Shown here: positions 1-7,936 of the stretch, in pieces
Numbering within the stretch: position 1 is the first letter of the stretch
How the letters are laid out: every line of letters starts with the position of its first letter
Assembly: GCF_900177045.1 (NCBI RefSeq)
Contig: NZ_LT841358.1
Coordinates: 79,073-143,072, forward strand
Origin: Candidatus Nitrosotalea okcheonensis
Lineage (GTDB): Archaea > Thermoproteota > Nitrososphaeria > Nitrososphaerales > Nitrosopumilaceae
Length of the DNA stretch: 64,000 bases
Direction of reading: 5' to 3'
Made by a program: the position numbers and the translations under genes
Notes under the pieces: model-generated
The model's database searches: none
What the model saw: only the letters and a program-made list of their open reading frames with translations
Told to the model about the DNA's origin: nothing

Positions 1-447
1 AAAGTTTCTGTATATCATGGATGCTGACTCTATTACATTTCTTGGAAGTGATAGGACATGACACGTTTCTCCTATTTTTGCCAAGATGTTTGCAAGTCTT
101 CGCTCTTCTGGTGATGCAACCCTTATCCTGGTCTGCCATTTTCTTAGGTTGTACATCTGATTTGCCATATCGCTTGATATTGTCCTTCCACTGAAGTCTT
201 TTGATCCCATTGCAATCTCTGTTCTGATTCCCAAGTCATGTTGTGCATAACTTGTTTGTCCTGATGCTCTTGTCATCTTCATTTTTTCTTCAGGATTTGT
301 TGCTCTTGATTCAATTCCGTAATCTGGCATCTGTTCCATTGCGACCAATCCGCAGCCTGAACAAATCTTCTCGCCACTATGGGTGTCGTCAATCAAATTG
401 GAACGACACTCCGGGCAATGTGTTTGTAATTCTGTTATTGTGGTCAT
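1..447 (-). CDS. tfb: Transcription initiation factor IIB (TFB), 5' part
   Basis: This gene runs off the left edge, so only the first ~149 codons are present. TFB bridges TBP-bound promoter DNA and archaeal RNA polymerase. The N-terminal zinc ribbon is clear (C11, C14, C29, C32). It is followed by the B-reader/linker stretch with the AYGIES/DYGIES-like segment and by the start of the first cyclin-fold repeat (residues ~100 on, with MANQMYNLRKWQ). The ATG overlaps the stop of the upstream gar1 gene by 4 bp (ATGA), so the two are translationally coupled. The Gar1-TFB pairing is common in archaea. Family assignment is secure; the C-terminal half cannot be judged. Confidence 0.95.
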   Translation of the reverse strand, partial: MTTITELQTHCPECRSNLIDDTHSGEKICSGCGLVAMEQMPDYGIESRATNPEEKMKMTRASGQTSYAQHDLGIRTEIAMGSKDFSGRTISSDMANQMYNLRKWQTRIRVASPEERRLANILAKIGETCHVLSLPRNVIESASMIYRNF

Positions 448-713
448 CTTCTTCTACCTTTGAATCGTTTTGGTCTCATCACAGGAGTTTCTTCGACGAT
501 GAAAACTTTTTTTCCGATTTGTTTTTTTATGTTATTGGTAAGCGGAACTGCCGACGCGTATGGTGCATCAACAGGACCTATCATTTCTGATACTTTGGCG
601 ACTTTGACTCCCGAATTGTCTACGACTACCTGGTTGTCTCTTAGTTGTTTTGTGAGTCTGATGATGACTCTGCCGCTACTCGCTAGATGCAATACTTCGC
701 CTACCTCCTGCAA
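444..713 (-). CDS. gar1: H/ACA RNP protein Gar1
   Basis: This 89-aa protein has the small beta-barrel Gar1/Naf1 fold pattern: an N-terminal GEVLHLASSGRVIIRL segment, the VVVDNSGVKVAKVSEMIGPVD core, and a basic tail ending KRFKGRRR. Gar1 is a subunit of the H/ACA pseudouridylation RNP with Cbf5, Nop10 and L7Ae. The length fits archaeal Gar1. The stop overlaps the tfb start by 4 bp, and srp19 lies 74 bp upstream on the same strand, so it is part of an information-processing operon. Start ATG at 713 gives the normal N terminus. Confidence 0.93.
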   Translation of the reverse strand: MQEVGEVLHLASSGRVIIRLTKQLRDNQVVVDNSGVKVAKVSEMIGPVDAPYASAVPLTNNIKKQIGKKVFIVEETPVMRPKRFKGRRR

Positions 714-787
714 TTACATTCTCAACAAAATACTGTTATCAATATGGTTCTGTCAACATTACTTTAGCTGCAAGCTATAATGGGTAT

Positions 788-1087
788 TTACTTGGACTGT
801 TTGGCTCTTTTTGAAACTAGTTTTTCAGAAATCGCAGAAATCATTTTGGATTTTGGCTTGGTCTTTGCAAGTGTTATGTAGCCAGACCTTACATACGGCC
901 GTCTTGGAAACCTTACCTGATCATTTGTCTCGGTTGGTTCCAATCCTGAAGCCTTGGCAGCTACAATCAACTCACTTAACGATGGGTCAAAAATGCTCTT
1001 TTCACGAGAAACTTTTCTACCCATTTTCTTTGTAATGGTCTTATTGAAATAGTCGAGCCAGATTACGACATGTTCGTAATCCTTCAT
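788..1087 (-). CDS. srp19: Signal recognition particle 19 kDa protein
   Basis: This 99-aa protein matches SRP19, which binds helices 6 and 8 of 7S RNA and prepares it for SRP54. Visible family signatures are the start YEHVVIWLDYFN, the GRKVSREKSIFDPSLSELIVAA stretch read in two parts, and the basic FPRRPYVRSGYI segment. The partner gene srp54 is also in this window (6560-7885). It sits only 4 bp downstream of the S8e gene and is probably cotranscribed with it and with gar1-tfb. Confidence 0.95.
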   Translation of the reverse strand: MKDYEHVVIWLDYFNKTITKKMGRKVSREKSIFDPSLSELIVAAKASGLEPTETNDQVRFPRRPYVRSGYITLAKTKPKSKMISAISEKLVSKRAKQSK

Positions 1088-1091
1088 CTTA

Positions 1092-1472
1092 TCACTTTAT
1101 CAAGATTGCATTTACTACGCCGTCTTGACCAGGTCTTGAAATTACCCTGCATTGACCTGCCTCTGTTTCTAAAATTGCACCTTTTGAAATTACTCCACGT
1201 CTCTCATAATCTTTATTTGATGGATTTTTTAACACCTTGAGAATCTTTAGTTTTTTAACTTTGGAGCCTGGGACTGTCAAGTTGACCACATTTGTTGTCT
1301 TTAAGGATGTTTTTTGATTCCCTCCTCTGGTCTTACGAGTTATGGTCACTTGTTCTCCTGGCACTGCCTCTACAGAATATCTGTCTATCTCGTATTTTCG
1401 TCTTGATCTGAGAGGATATCTTCTACCACCTGTAATCTTACTTGTTGCAAGATTTTCCACAGATTTCTTCAT
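1092..1472 (-). CDS. rps8e: 30S ribosomal protein S8e
   Basis: This 126-aa protein is the archaeal/eukaryotic small-subunit protein S8e. It shows the family features: a basic N terminus with TGGRRYPLRSRRKYEIDR, the KTRGGNQK motif, and the C-terminal EAGQCRVISRPGQDGVVNA segment. The gene is followed at 4 bp spacing by srp19. A clean ATG at 1472 and a 64-bp gap to scpB suggest that it is the first gene of the S8e-srp19-gar1-tfb unit or is read through from scpAB. Confidence 0.96.
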   Translation of the reverse strand: MKKSVENLATSKITGGRRYPLRSRRKYEIDRYSVEAVPGEQVTITRKTRGGNQKTSLKTTNVVNLTVPGSKVKKLKILKVLKNPSNKDYERRGVISKGAILETEAGQCRVISRPGQDGVVNAILIK

Positions 1473-1536
1473 GTTGACTCGATAAAGTATCTCTAATTTA
1501 TACCATTTACAGCTTGGGTTGCTATTTTTGGACTGG

Positions 1537-2124
1537 TTATTGACTTGTCTGGGTCAATGGTTCCGTGGATGCTTCGGGTGTTTGCTGTTGTATGGCTTGA
1601 CTAGAGCTTCTTACTTTTGTAAAGAGTTTCTGCTTGAGAATATCCTTGTCTCCCTGTATGCCGAAATACTTTTGGAACTTTTCTGTAGTGTTGTATATCT
1701 TTAACCTGCCAACATTTTGATGTTCGATATAGTCTAATTGCTGTAATAATTTTAGATGCATGTACACTCCTGATCCTCTTACTTCCACTAGTCTCTTTGA
1801 AGAAACAGGTTGCATGTATGCAATATATGATAATGTCTTGAGAGTGGCTGTGGGCAAAAGTGGTTTTGAGGCATATTTTCTAATTACTGTGTTAAACTCT
1901 GGCTTTAGCTGAAATACATATGACCCGTCTGGCAAACTTGCAACCTCGATTGCCTTGAATACCGTTTTTGTTTTTTTGACAAGATTTGTCATTAGGGCCA
2001 AAGTCTTGGTCCTAGATTCTGTTCCTGATGCCTTGATTAATTCTTCTATGGTCAATGGTCTTCCTGCTGAATATAATGCTGCCTCTAATCTTGCCATTAC
2101 ATCATCGTCTTCTATCTTGCCCAT
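1537..2124 (-). CDS. scpB: Segregation and condensation protein ScpB
   Basis: This 195-aa protein has the two winged-helix domains of ScpB: residues ~5-75 (LEAALYSAGRPLTIEELIKA) and ~85-150, including ATLKTLSYIAYMQPVSSKRL and the VRGSGVYMHLKLL segment. The C-terminal 40 residues are Gln/Ser/Thr-rich and probably disordered. ScpB dimers bind the ScpA kleisin of SMC condensin. The scpA gene lies 68 bp upstream on the same strand, so the two form a unit. The SMC gene itself is not in the window. Confidence 0.92.
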   Translation of the reverse strand: MGKIEDDDVMARLEAALYSAGRPLTIEELIKASGTESRTKTLALMTNLVKKTKTVFKAIEVASLPDGSYVFQLKPEFNTVIRKYASKPLLPTATLKTLSYIAYMQPVSSKRLVEVRGSGVYMHLKLLQQLDYIEHQNVGRLKIYNTTEKFQKYFGIQGDKDILKQKLFTKVRSSSQAIQQQTPEASTEPLTQTSQ

Positions 2125-2192
2125 TTACAACATGGTAGGTTGGAGCATACTTAAATGAAATTCCTACTTAGTGTTGATCTGATTGTAAATTT

Positions 2193-2852
2193 CTATTTTA
2201 TCAGCGATACTATGATGTCATCTTCTGTCTGTTCAAGATCGACTCTCATGTCTCGTGCCAAAAATAAAATGGCAAAGAAACATCTGATTACATCAATGAG
2301 CTCAAGTTCTGATACTATGTTATTAAAGGAACCAAAGCCTGTAGTCCTTATCTTGTTAATTATTAGCTCTTCATACTGACCTATTATTTTCTCAAGAGAG
2401 ATGAAATAATCGTCAAAATTGGGGGCCTGAACTGGTTCAAATTCTAGTTGTCTTCTGCTTGAACGTGGGTTTGCTATTGTGCCAATAAGGTTTTCAAGAA
2501 CTGATAACAGTTCATCTAATGTTACTGGATATGTGGATTCGTGCCTGTATGGCATGTCTATTACTTCTATGTCAACATTTTCTCTCTGAGTAAGGGGTTT
2601 TTTCTCCATAGCTGCCTTTTGCAGTGCAAAGATGCTCTCAACTTTCATTCTATGTATCATTGCAGAAGACAATGCCGCAATTCCGGCAACTCGAAGATCT
2701 TTTTTATCTGTCTGGCTGAGAATTTTAATCAAAATCTCTAGAATGCGTACTACGTCGATACTCCACACGTCTTTCTTAGAGACATCTAGTGGGCTAAACA
2801 GTATATTTACAGGGGGTTGTGAAATGCCTACACCGGGATTTTCCTTACTCAC
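2193..2852 (-). CDS. scpA: Segregation and condensation protein ScpA (kleisin)
   Basis: This 219-aa kleisin bridges SMC heads and recruits ScpB. The N terminus (PPVNILFSPLDVSKKDVW) resembles the SMC-neck-binding region. The middle is charged and Pro-rich. The C-terminal ~70 residues form the winged helix that binds the SMC head cap. It is somewhat shorter than bacterial ScpA (about 250 aa), as expected for archaeal forms. It is the first gene of the scpA-scpB pair and is divergent from the TPR-REC gene across a 112-bp promoter region. Confidence 0.88.
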   Translation of the reverse strand: MSKENPGVGISQPPVNILFSPLDVSKKDVWSIDVVRILEILIKILSQTDKKDLRVAGIAALSSAMIHRMKVESIFALQKAAMEKKPLTQRENVDIEVIDMPYRHESTYPVTLDELLSVLENLIGTIANPRSSRRQLEFEPVQAPNFDDYFISLEKIIGQYEELIINKIRTTGFGSFNNIVSELELIDVIRCFFAILFLARDMRVDLEQTEDDIIVSLIK

Positions 2853-2964
2853 TCTGTTATTCTTCCATTTTTGTTTATAATATGTGTATTATCTACTCTT
2901 TTCCTAGTTCAAGTCAAGAGTTTTCCTCTTTACACAAATCACATATTATACTCAATCTTGTATA

Positions 2965-3717
2965 GTGATGATAATGGAAGAAGATCTAGAGAGATTTGAT
3001 CTGGCCTGTACATATCTAAAAAACGATCAAAATATCACAGCTCACAATATGTTCATGGATCTTGCCCACGAGGAAATGAAAAACAACAACTACAGGGCGG
3101 GACTGTATCTCATACTCGCATCTGAATGTAAATCAAGACAAGGAAAGGAAAGAAAAGACGAGCTTAACGAAGCAGCCGAGTTCTATTTGAAACTGGCAAA
3201 AAATGATAAAAATAATTCAAACTATGCATACCAGTGTGCAGCTAGATGTTTTCTTAGAATAGGTCGTTATGATGATGCCAGAAAGGCATTTGAAGATGCT
3301 CAGAAATATGCTAATAAACTAGTTGAAGAGAAAAGGCCAATTATATTAGTTGATGACAGTCCTGCAATTCTGTTAAGACTAACAAGTTTTCTGCGGCAAT
3401 TGGGATACTCTGACATACAAACAGTCGATGATGGCAAGTCTGCACTTGCTCTCATAACAAAACTTGTCAAATCCAAACAAAATCCGATTGTATTGCTTGA
3501 CATGGACTTGCCGGACGTAAAAGGAGACGTGATAGCAAAAACTCTTCTTGAATCAAAACCTGACATGTCTATCATACTGATAACTGCTGATGAAAAATCA
3601 ACACCGCGTGTTAGGAAAACTATTGGTTTTGGCTCCACCGCATTTGTCCAAAAACCATTTTCGATAAATGAATTGAAAAATGCATTGGATACAACCAAGT
3701 TGTCTGAAATCACGTAA
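2965..3717 (+). CDS. TPR-like/response-regulator receiver fusion protein
   Basis: The N-terminal ~120 residues form helical TPR-like repeats (helix pairs around YLILASECKSRQG and YQCAARCFLRIGRYDDARKA). The C-terminal ~125 residues are a CheY-like receiver. Key receiver residues are D130/D131 (VDDSP), phospho-acceptor D179 (LLDMDLP), T207 and K230 (VQKPF). No DNA-binding output domain is present, so it probably signals by protein contact through the TPR part. GTG 2965, ATG 2968 and ATG 2974 are all in frame, and the TATA-like atattata just upstream suits a leaderless start. The last 8 bp overlap the convergent Lrp gene. The kinase partner is unknown. Confidence 0.85.
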   Translation: MMIMEEDLERFDLACTYLKNDQNITAHNMFMDLAHEEMKNNNYRAGLYLILASECKSRQGKERKDELNEAAEFYLKLAKNDKNNSNYAYQCAARCFLRIGRYDDARKAFEDAQKYANKLVEEKRPIILVDDSPAILLRLTSFLRQLGYSDIQTVDDGKSALALITKLVKSKQNPIVLLDMDLPDVKGDVIAKTLLESKPDMSIILITADEKSTPRVRKTIGFGSTAFVQKPFSINELKNALDTTKLSEIT

Positions 3718-4216
3718 GCAACAACATGGACATGTTGAGAAGATTTACATCCTTTATCTGAATTCCGCCCATCTTGTAATCTATTATTTGATCAGAGAAC
3801 TTTTCTACTATTCTTGCAGATGGATTTTTTTCAGTTCCTTCTATTCGTAATACTGTGATCATGTTCCAATCTCCATCTACGGTGGCAATAAAAAGATAAT
3901 TTGGTAAAGTCTTGATGTAGTTTTTTATCGCCTCGGTTGTATTTTCCATGGATCTTGTTATTTTGAGTTTGAGAAACAACGCCTCGAACTGATCATTTGA
4001 GGAGATTCCACTCAATACTGCCTTGTAACCTTTTATGATTCCATTTTTCTCTAACCTTTCAATTCTTTTTCGAATAGTCCTATCTGATACATCCACTCCT
4101 GAATTTCTCAGCTCGATTGCAATTTCTTTTGAGGGTGTCCTTGCATTTTTGTTAAGAATGTTAATTATTTTTTGATCAACCTCATCCAGTGTAGACCAAT
4201 TTTTATTATCTGACAT
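3710..4216 (-). CDS. Lrp/AsnC family transcriptional regulator
   Basis: This 168-aa protein has an N-terminal helix-turn-helix (residues ~10-60, QKIINILNKNARTPSKEIA then VSDRTIRKRIERLEKNGII) and a C-terminal RAM/ligand-binding domain (~75-160) of ferredoxin-like fold. Lrp proteins form octamers that sense amino acids, but the effector cannot be read from sequence. The gene is monocistronic, lies just downstream of tRNA-Tyr on the same strand, and its 3' end overlaps the convergent TPR-REC gene by 8 bp. Confidence 0.92.
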   Translation of the reverse strand: MSDNKNWSTLDEVDQKIINILNKNARTPSKEIAIELRNSGVDVSDRTIRKRIERLEKNGIIKGYKAVLSGISSNDQFEALFLKLKITRSMENTTEAIKNYIKTLPNYLFIATVDGDWNMITVLRIEGTEKNPSARIVEKFSDQIIDYKMGGIQIKDVNLLNMSMLLLT

Positions 4217-4259
4217 GACTTGTATCTGGTAACTGACTTTTTGAAGTTTATGATGATGG

Positions 4260-4380
4260 TCCCACGCGCAGGATTTGAACCTGCGACAACCCGGTTTCTG
4301 TAAGCCTGATAGGCTGAATGACGGTTAGCCGCTGGCCAACCACTACAGCCGGAAGCTCTACCAGGCTGAGCTAGCGTGGG
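4260..4380 (-). tRNA. tRNA-Tyr (GTA) with a 47-nt intron
   Basis: Read on the minus strand, the acceptor CCCACGC (4380-4374) pairs with GCGTGGG. The D-arm GCTC/GAGC, the anticodon loop CTGTAG and the T-arm GCAGG-TTCAAAT-CCTGC are all canonical, and A73 lies at 4260. The C1-G72 pair is the archaeal tRNA-Tyr identity element. The anticodon GTA is at plus 4344-4346. The stem TCCGG/CCGGG is interrupted by an intron at the canonical 37/38 site (plus 4296-4342), so splicing by the archaeal endonuclease is required. CCA is not encoded. Confidence 0.95.
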
Positions 4381-4469
4381 ACTGTTTCTCACGCAGTTTT
4401 TTCGTATTAAATAACTATCGATAATTCAATTTTTTTAAAAAATTTTCGAGCCAAATGCTAAATTTTTGA

Positions 4470-5120
4470 TTGATCAAATTACATATAAACAGGAAAGAAA
4501 GTCTCGATACTGTGTCGGGGGCTACATCTGAAGGTGGATATGTATGCGTGCCATATTTACAAAACAATGATTTCACCACGCTAAGAAACAGTTTTCAGAA
4601 GTCTTCTTTTATCAATGACATGTATTTTGTAACAGCTACATTTTCTGAAGATGGTCGTGCATACTTTCCATCACATTCTAACACATATCTTCTTGCTAGA
4701 TTCAAGAATCGTTCCCAGGTAATGAGTGAAGTTGAAAAATGTAATCTCGCCACTCCAACATTTGTATTTACACAAAATGACGAATTGTTTGAGCGAATGA
4801 CTGGAGATAGTCTCAACCTAGTTTCAATATATTATCTTGAACATGGAGATACCATGTCTGATCTATCAGATCTTAGTTTCATTGTGGCAAAACGTAATAG
4901 AGTGAGAAGAGCAGAGCTTGGAAATCTTAAATTATCCACCAGTCAGATTCAAAAGTTCACTTTTCCATATGAGGGAAATCTCATAGTTCTTGAAGTTACA
5001 AGCGACAATAAACATCAAGCTGATCACAAGTATTGCGAGAAGACAAGAAAAGAAGTGCAAAGAAAAGGAATTGGAATGACTAGTCTTCTTAATCTGTCAG
5101 TAATTGAGAGACTGAAATAG
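4470..5120 (+). CDS. Conserved protein of unknown function
   Basis: This 216-aa soluble protein has a TTG start at 4470; no earlier ATG is in frame, and the next Met codons lie well inside. I do not recognise the family. It has no signal peptide, membrane segment or catalytic motif that I can name. The mixed alpha/beta pattern and a charged C-terminal third (EKTRKEVQRKGIG) are the only visible features. It is divergent from tRNA-Tyr and 85 bp upstream of aIF5A on the same strand. It is probably a lineage-specific cytoplasmic protein. Confidence 0.7.
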   Translation: MIKLHINRKESLDTVSGATSEGGYVCVPYLQNNDFTTLRNSFQKSSFINDMYFVTATFSEDGRAYFPSHSNTYLLARFKNRSQVMSEVEKCNLATPTFVFTQNDELFERMTGDSLNLVSIYYLEHGDTMSDLSDLSFIVAKRNRVRRAELGNLKLSTSQIQKFTFPYEGNLIVLEVTSDNKHQADHKYCEKTRKEVQRKGIGMTSLLNLSVIERLK

Positions 5121-5205
5121 ATCTCTTGGGAAATTCTTTTCAAGAGATCAAATTGCAAATCTAATAGTAGAAAAGTTATATACTCTGCTAAATTCTGTTT
5201 TGGTG

Positions 5206-5613
5206 ATGAGTAAGCCATCCGAGCTTGGTGCATTAAAAATTGGTTCCTACATATTACTTCCAGTAAGTGGTCCAAATGAGGAACCGTGTAAAATAGTTGA
5301 ATATGATACAAGTAAACCAGGAAAACATGGTGCCGCAAAAGCAAGAATTGTAGGAGTGGGAATATTTGACAAGAAAAAATACTCACATGTCTCACCTGTA
5401 AGCGCACAAGTTCAAGTTCCTCTCATTGATAAACGAGTGGGGTCTATAATTTCAAAAACTCCTACCAGTGTTCAAATCATGGATGCTGAGACATTTGAAG
5501 TCTTTGACGCACAACAAATTGAAGATGAAATCAAAGAAAAAGTTTTGCAAGGCGTAGATGTTGAATACTGGAAAGTCATGGATAGAACTATTATAGTAAG
5601 AATCAAAAGTTAA
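5206..5613 (+). CDS. eif5a: Translation factor aIF5A
   Basis: The protein has 135 aa from ATG 5206; GTG 5203 is an alternative. The N-terminal SH3-like domain holds the hypusination loop KPGKHGAAK, with K40 as the expected modified lysine. The C-terminal OB-fold covers residues ~70-135. aIF5A relieves ribosome stalling at polyproline and other poor substrates, which is relevant to the proline-rich protein at 35.7 kb. The usual loop reads TGKHG; here it is PGKHG. A TATA-like element (gttatatact) lies ~30 bp upstream. Confidence 0.95.
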   Translation: MSKPSELGALKIGSYILLPVSGPNEEPCKIVEYDTSKPGKHGAAKARIVGVGIFDKKKYSHVSPVSAQVQVPLIDKRVGSIISKTPTSVQIMDAETFEVFDAQQIEDEIKEKVLQGVDVEYWKVMDRTIIVRIKS

Positions 5614-5736
5614 TTCGGATGCTGATGATGACTAGAAAAGCCAACTGACCTTATGATGAAGATTATGAGTATTGAAGCATCCAGGCTTTTCACACAGTAG
5701 AATTAGTTATACGATACAGGCATATATGGTTGATAT

Positions 5737-5850
5737 ATGAAAGGAATGTGTCATGTTTGTCTGGCGTCTAATGTGGAGACAACGCTGAAGGATAATATCT
5801 CTCTGTGTAAAGACTGTCTAAAACATGTAAACGAACTGGAAAAAAATTAA
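5737..5850 (+). CDS. CXXC-CXXC zinc-binding microprotein
   Basis: This 37-aa ORF starts MKGMCHVC and contains a second pair, CKDC, 20 residues on, so four cysteines could hold one zinc. It ends 8 bp before the Dph6 gene and on the same strand, which suggests cotranscription. A TATA-like tatatgg lies ~10-15 bp upstream, so the start could be slightly different. It is too short for a family assignment. The even Cys spacing and good coding character make it likely real. Confidence 0.6.
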   Translation: MKGMCHVCLASNVETTLKDNISLCKDCLKHVNELEKN

Positions 5851-5858
5851 TTGATTAG

Positions 5859-6560
5859 ATGTGGCGTGAATTTGAATTGAAACTGGCATCTCTTTTTTCA
5901 GGCGGAAAGGACAGTACTTGTGCTATCTACAAGGCCGAGAGGGAGGGCCATGATGTTAAATGCCTTGTTTCCATATTTCCACCATCTGCAGAAAGCTATC
6001 TACTACATTATCCTAACATGGGATTTACATCATTGCAGGCTCAAGCAATGAGATTGCCGCAAATTGTGGCGCAAACTGATACAACTGATCCCGAAGTTGA
6101 ACTCAAGGAATTGCAAAATCTATTGGATAAGGCAAAAAAGGATTTTGGAATAGATGGAATTGTTCATGGTGGACTGTTTAGTGATTATCAACGAATACGT
6201 TTTGACAGAATTGGCAATAGTCTAGATCTAAAAATAATATCACCACTGTGGCATCTTGATCAAAAAAATTATCTGCAAGAATTGCTAGAATCTAAATTCA
6301 AATTCATTGTGACAAGTGTGACCTCTGCAGGACTCGATCAAACATGGTTGGGAAGAGAAATAATCAAAGATGATGTGGAACAACTTGTAAAATTATCTGC
6401 CAAATATGGCTTTAACTTGGCATTTGAGGGTGGTGAGGCTGAAACCTTTGTAATTGACTGCCCATTGTTCTACTCTCCAATCAAAATCGTGAAAGCAAAC
6501 AAGATCTGGGATGGCTATAGAGGAAGATTTGAAATAACCGAGGCCGTTTTAGACAAGTAA
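5859..6560 (+). CDS. dph6: Diphthine-ammonia ligase Dph6-like ATP pyrophosphatase
   Basis: This 233-aa member of the ATP-PP-loop family has the SGGKDST motif at residues 14-20. Dph6 performs the last step of diphthamide formation on EF2, amidating diphthine with ammonia. The family core is visible: the GMDGIVHGG-like segment (FGIDGIVHGGLFSDYQ), WLGREI, and FEGGEAETFVIDCP. ATG 5859 is used here. TTG 5877 would give the commoner N terminus MKLASLFSGGKDS and is a good alternative. It overlaps the SRP54 start by 1 bp. Confidence 0.88.
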   Translation: MWREFELKLASLFSGGKDSTCAIYKAEREGHDVKCLVSIFPPSAESYLLHYPNMGFTSLQAQAMRLPQIVAQTDTTDPEVELKELQNLLDKAKKDFGIDGIVHGGLFSDYQRIRFDRIGNSLDLKIISPLWHLDQKNYLQELLESKFKFIVTSVTSAGLDQTWLGREIIKDDVEQLVKLSAKYGFNLAFEGGEAETFVIDCPLFYSPIKIVKANKIWDGYRGRFEITEAVLDK

Positions 6561-7885
6561 TGCTAGATGGCTTAAAGACTGGTCTTAGAGCTGCACTAAA
6601 GAAAATAGTAAACTCTTCTGCAGTTGATGAAGGTCTAATTAGGGAACTCTCAAAAGACATCCAAAGGGCACTGTTACAATCAGATGTAAATGTAAAACTT
6701 GTCTTTCAAATAACAAAAAATCTTGAGGAGAGATCTATTAAGGAGACTCCTCCGCCAGGGCTTTCCAGAAAAGATCATATTGTAAAGATTCTGTATGAAG
6801 AGCTTTCAAAACTGCTTGGTACTGAAGAACAATATGTATTCCAACCTGGTAGGGTAAACAAGGTTCTAATGCTTGGAATTCAGGGTAGTGGAAAGACCAC
6901 TGTAACTTCAAAGCTTGCAAAACTTTTGACTAGACAAGGGTATAGAGTTGCAGTTGTTGGTGCTGATACGTATAGACCTGGTGCACTTACACAACTTAAA
7001 ACAATGTGTGAGAAAACAAATGTAGAGGTGTATGGTGAGGAAGGAAACAAGGACTCACCTGAAATAGTAAAGAACGGCCTAAAGCATTTTGAGGGACAAA
7101 ATTTTGATATTATTCTAATAGATACAGCAGGAAGACACAAGGAAGAAAAAGATCTTCTTGAGGAAATGACCAGAATTGGTGCTGTAGCAAATCCTGATCT
7201 TGCATTGCTGATAATTGATGGTACCATTGGACAACAGTGTTATGGTCAAGCAGAGGCATTTCACAAGACCGTTCCGGTAGGAGGCATCATAATAACAAAA
7301 CTGGATAGCAGCGCAAAAGGTGGAGGCGCCCTTGCAGCTGCGGCTGCTACTGGAGCACAAATAATGTACATCGGAACAGGTGAAAGAATTGACGATCTTG
7401 AAAAATTTTCTCCTACTAGATTTGTAGGACGAATGCTTGGCATGGGTGATATTCAAGCATTACTTGACATGGCAAAAAGACTAGAGACCGAAGGCAATGA
7501 AGATCGACTAAAGAGAATTTCACACGGCAAAATGAATATGGAAGATTTCTATTTTCAAATTGAGGAAGCAACAAAGGCCGGAGGATTGCGTAACATCTTG
7601 GAAAACATGCCTGGTTTTTCTGGAATGGTAAAAGAAGATCAAGTTGAACAGCAAGAACAGCGCATGGAAAAATGGCGCTACATAATCCAGTCTATGACAA
7701 AGGATGAAAAATCTGATCCTGATTTGATAAATGCATCGAGAGTGAAAAGAATAGCAAGAGGTTCTGGATGGCCAGAACACGAAGTAAAAGAACTACTAAA
7801 GGCGTACAAAAATTCAAAAACCATGATGAAAGCTTCCAAAGGGCGTCAGATGCAAGGCATGCTCAGAAAGATGGGATTGGGCTAG
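6560..7885 (+). CDS. srp54: Signal recognition particle protein SRP54
   Basis: This 441-aa SRP GTPase has an N domain (1-~85), a G domain with P-loop GIQGSGKT (106-113), the DTAGRH switch and the TKLDSSAKGG specificity/closing loop, followed by a Met-rich M domain from ~300 that binds signal sequences and 7S RNA. The GxGD motif GMGDIQALL opens the M domain. The length is normal. The TAATG junction couples it to dph6. It works with SRP19, encoded at 788-1087. The C terminus (KGRQMQGMLRKMGLG) is typical. Confidence 0.97.
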   Translation: MLDGLKTGLRAALKKIVNSSAVDEGLIRELSKDIQRALLQSDVNVKLVFQITKNLEERSIKETPPPGLSRKDHIVKILYEELSKLLGTEEQYVFQPGRVNKVLMLGIQGSGKTTVTSKLAKLLTRQGYRVAVVGADTYRPGALTQLKTMCEKTNVEVYGEEGNKDSPEIVKNGLKHFEGQNFDIILIDTAGRHKEEKDLLEEMTRIGAVANPDLALLIIDGTIGQQCYGQAEAFHKTVPVGGIIITKLDSSAKGGGALAAAAATGAQIMYIGTGERIDDLEKFSPTRFVGRMLGMGDIQALLDMAKRLETEGNEDRLKRISHGKMNMEDFYFQIEEATKAGGLRNILENMPGFSGMVKEDQVEQQEQRMEKWRYIIQSMTKDEKSDPDLINASRVKRIARGSGWPEHEVKELLKAYKNSKTMMKASKGRQMQGMLRKMGLG

Positions 7886-7936
7886 TAATTTCTTGAGATG
7901 CGTCTAAATATCTTGGATTGTATATTCTAAAACATC

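Noticed and set aside
243-590. Plus-strand frame of 115 codons opposite tfb/gar1
   Set aside because: It is antisense to two secure genes and its composition is that of a reverse-strand shadow.
4165-4392. Minus-strand frame across tRNA-Tyr reading RAGF-like text
   Set aside because: It is the spurious translation of a tRNA gene; the tRNA structure explains the sequence.
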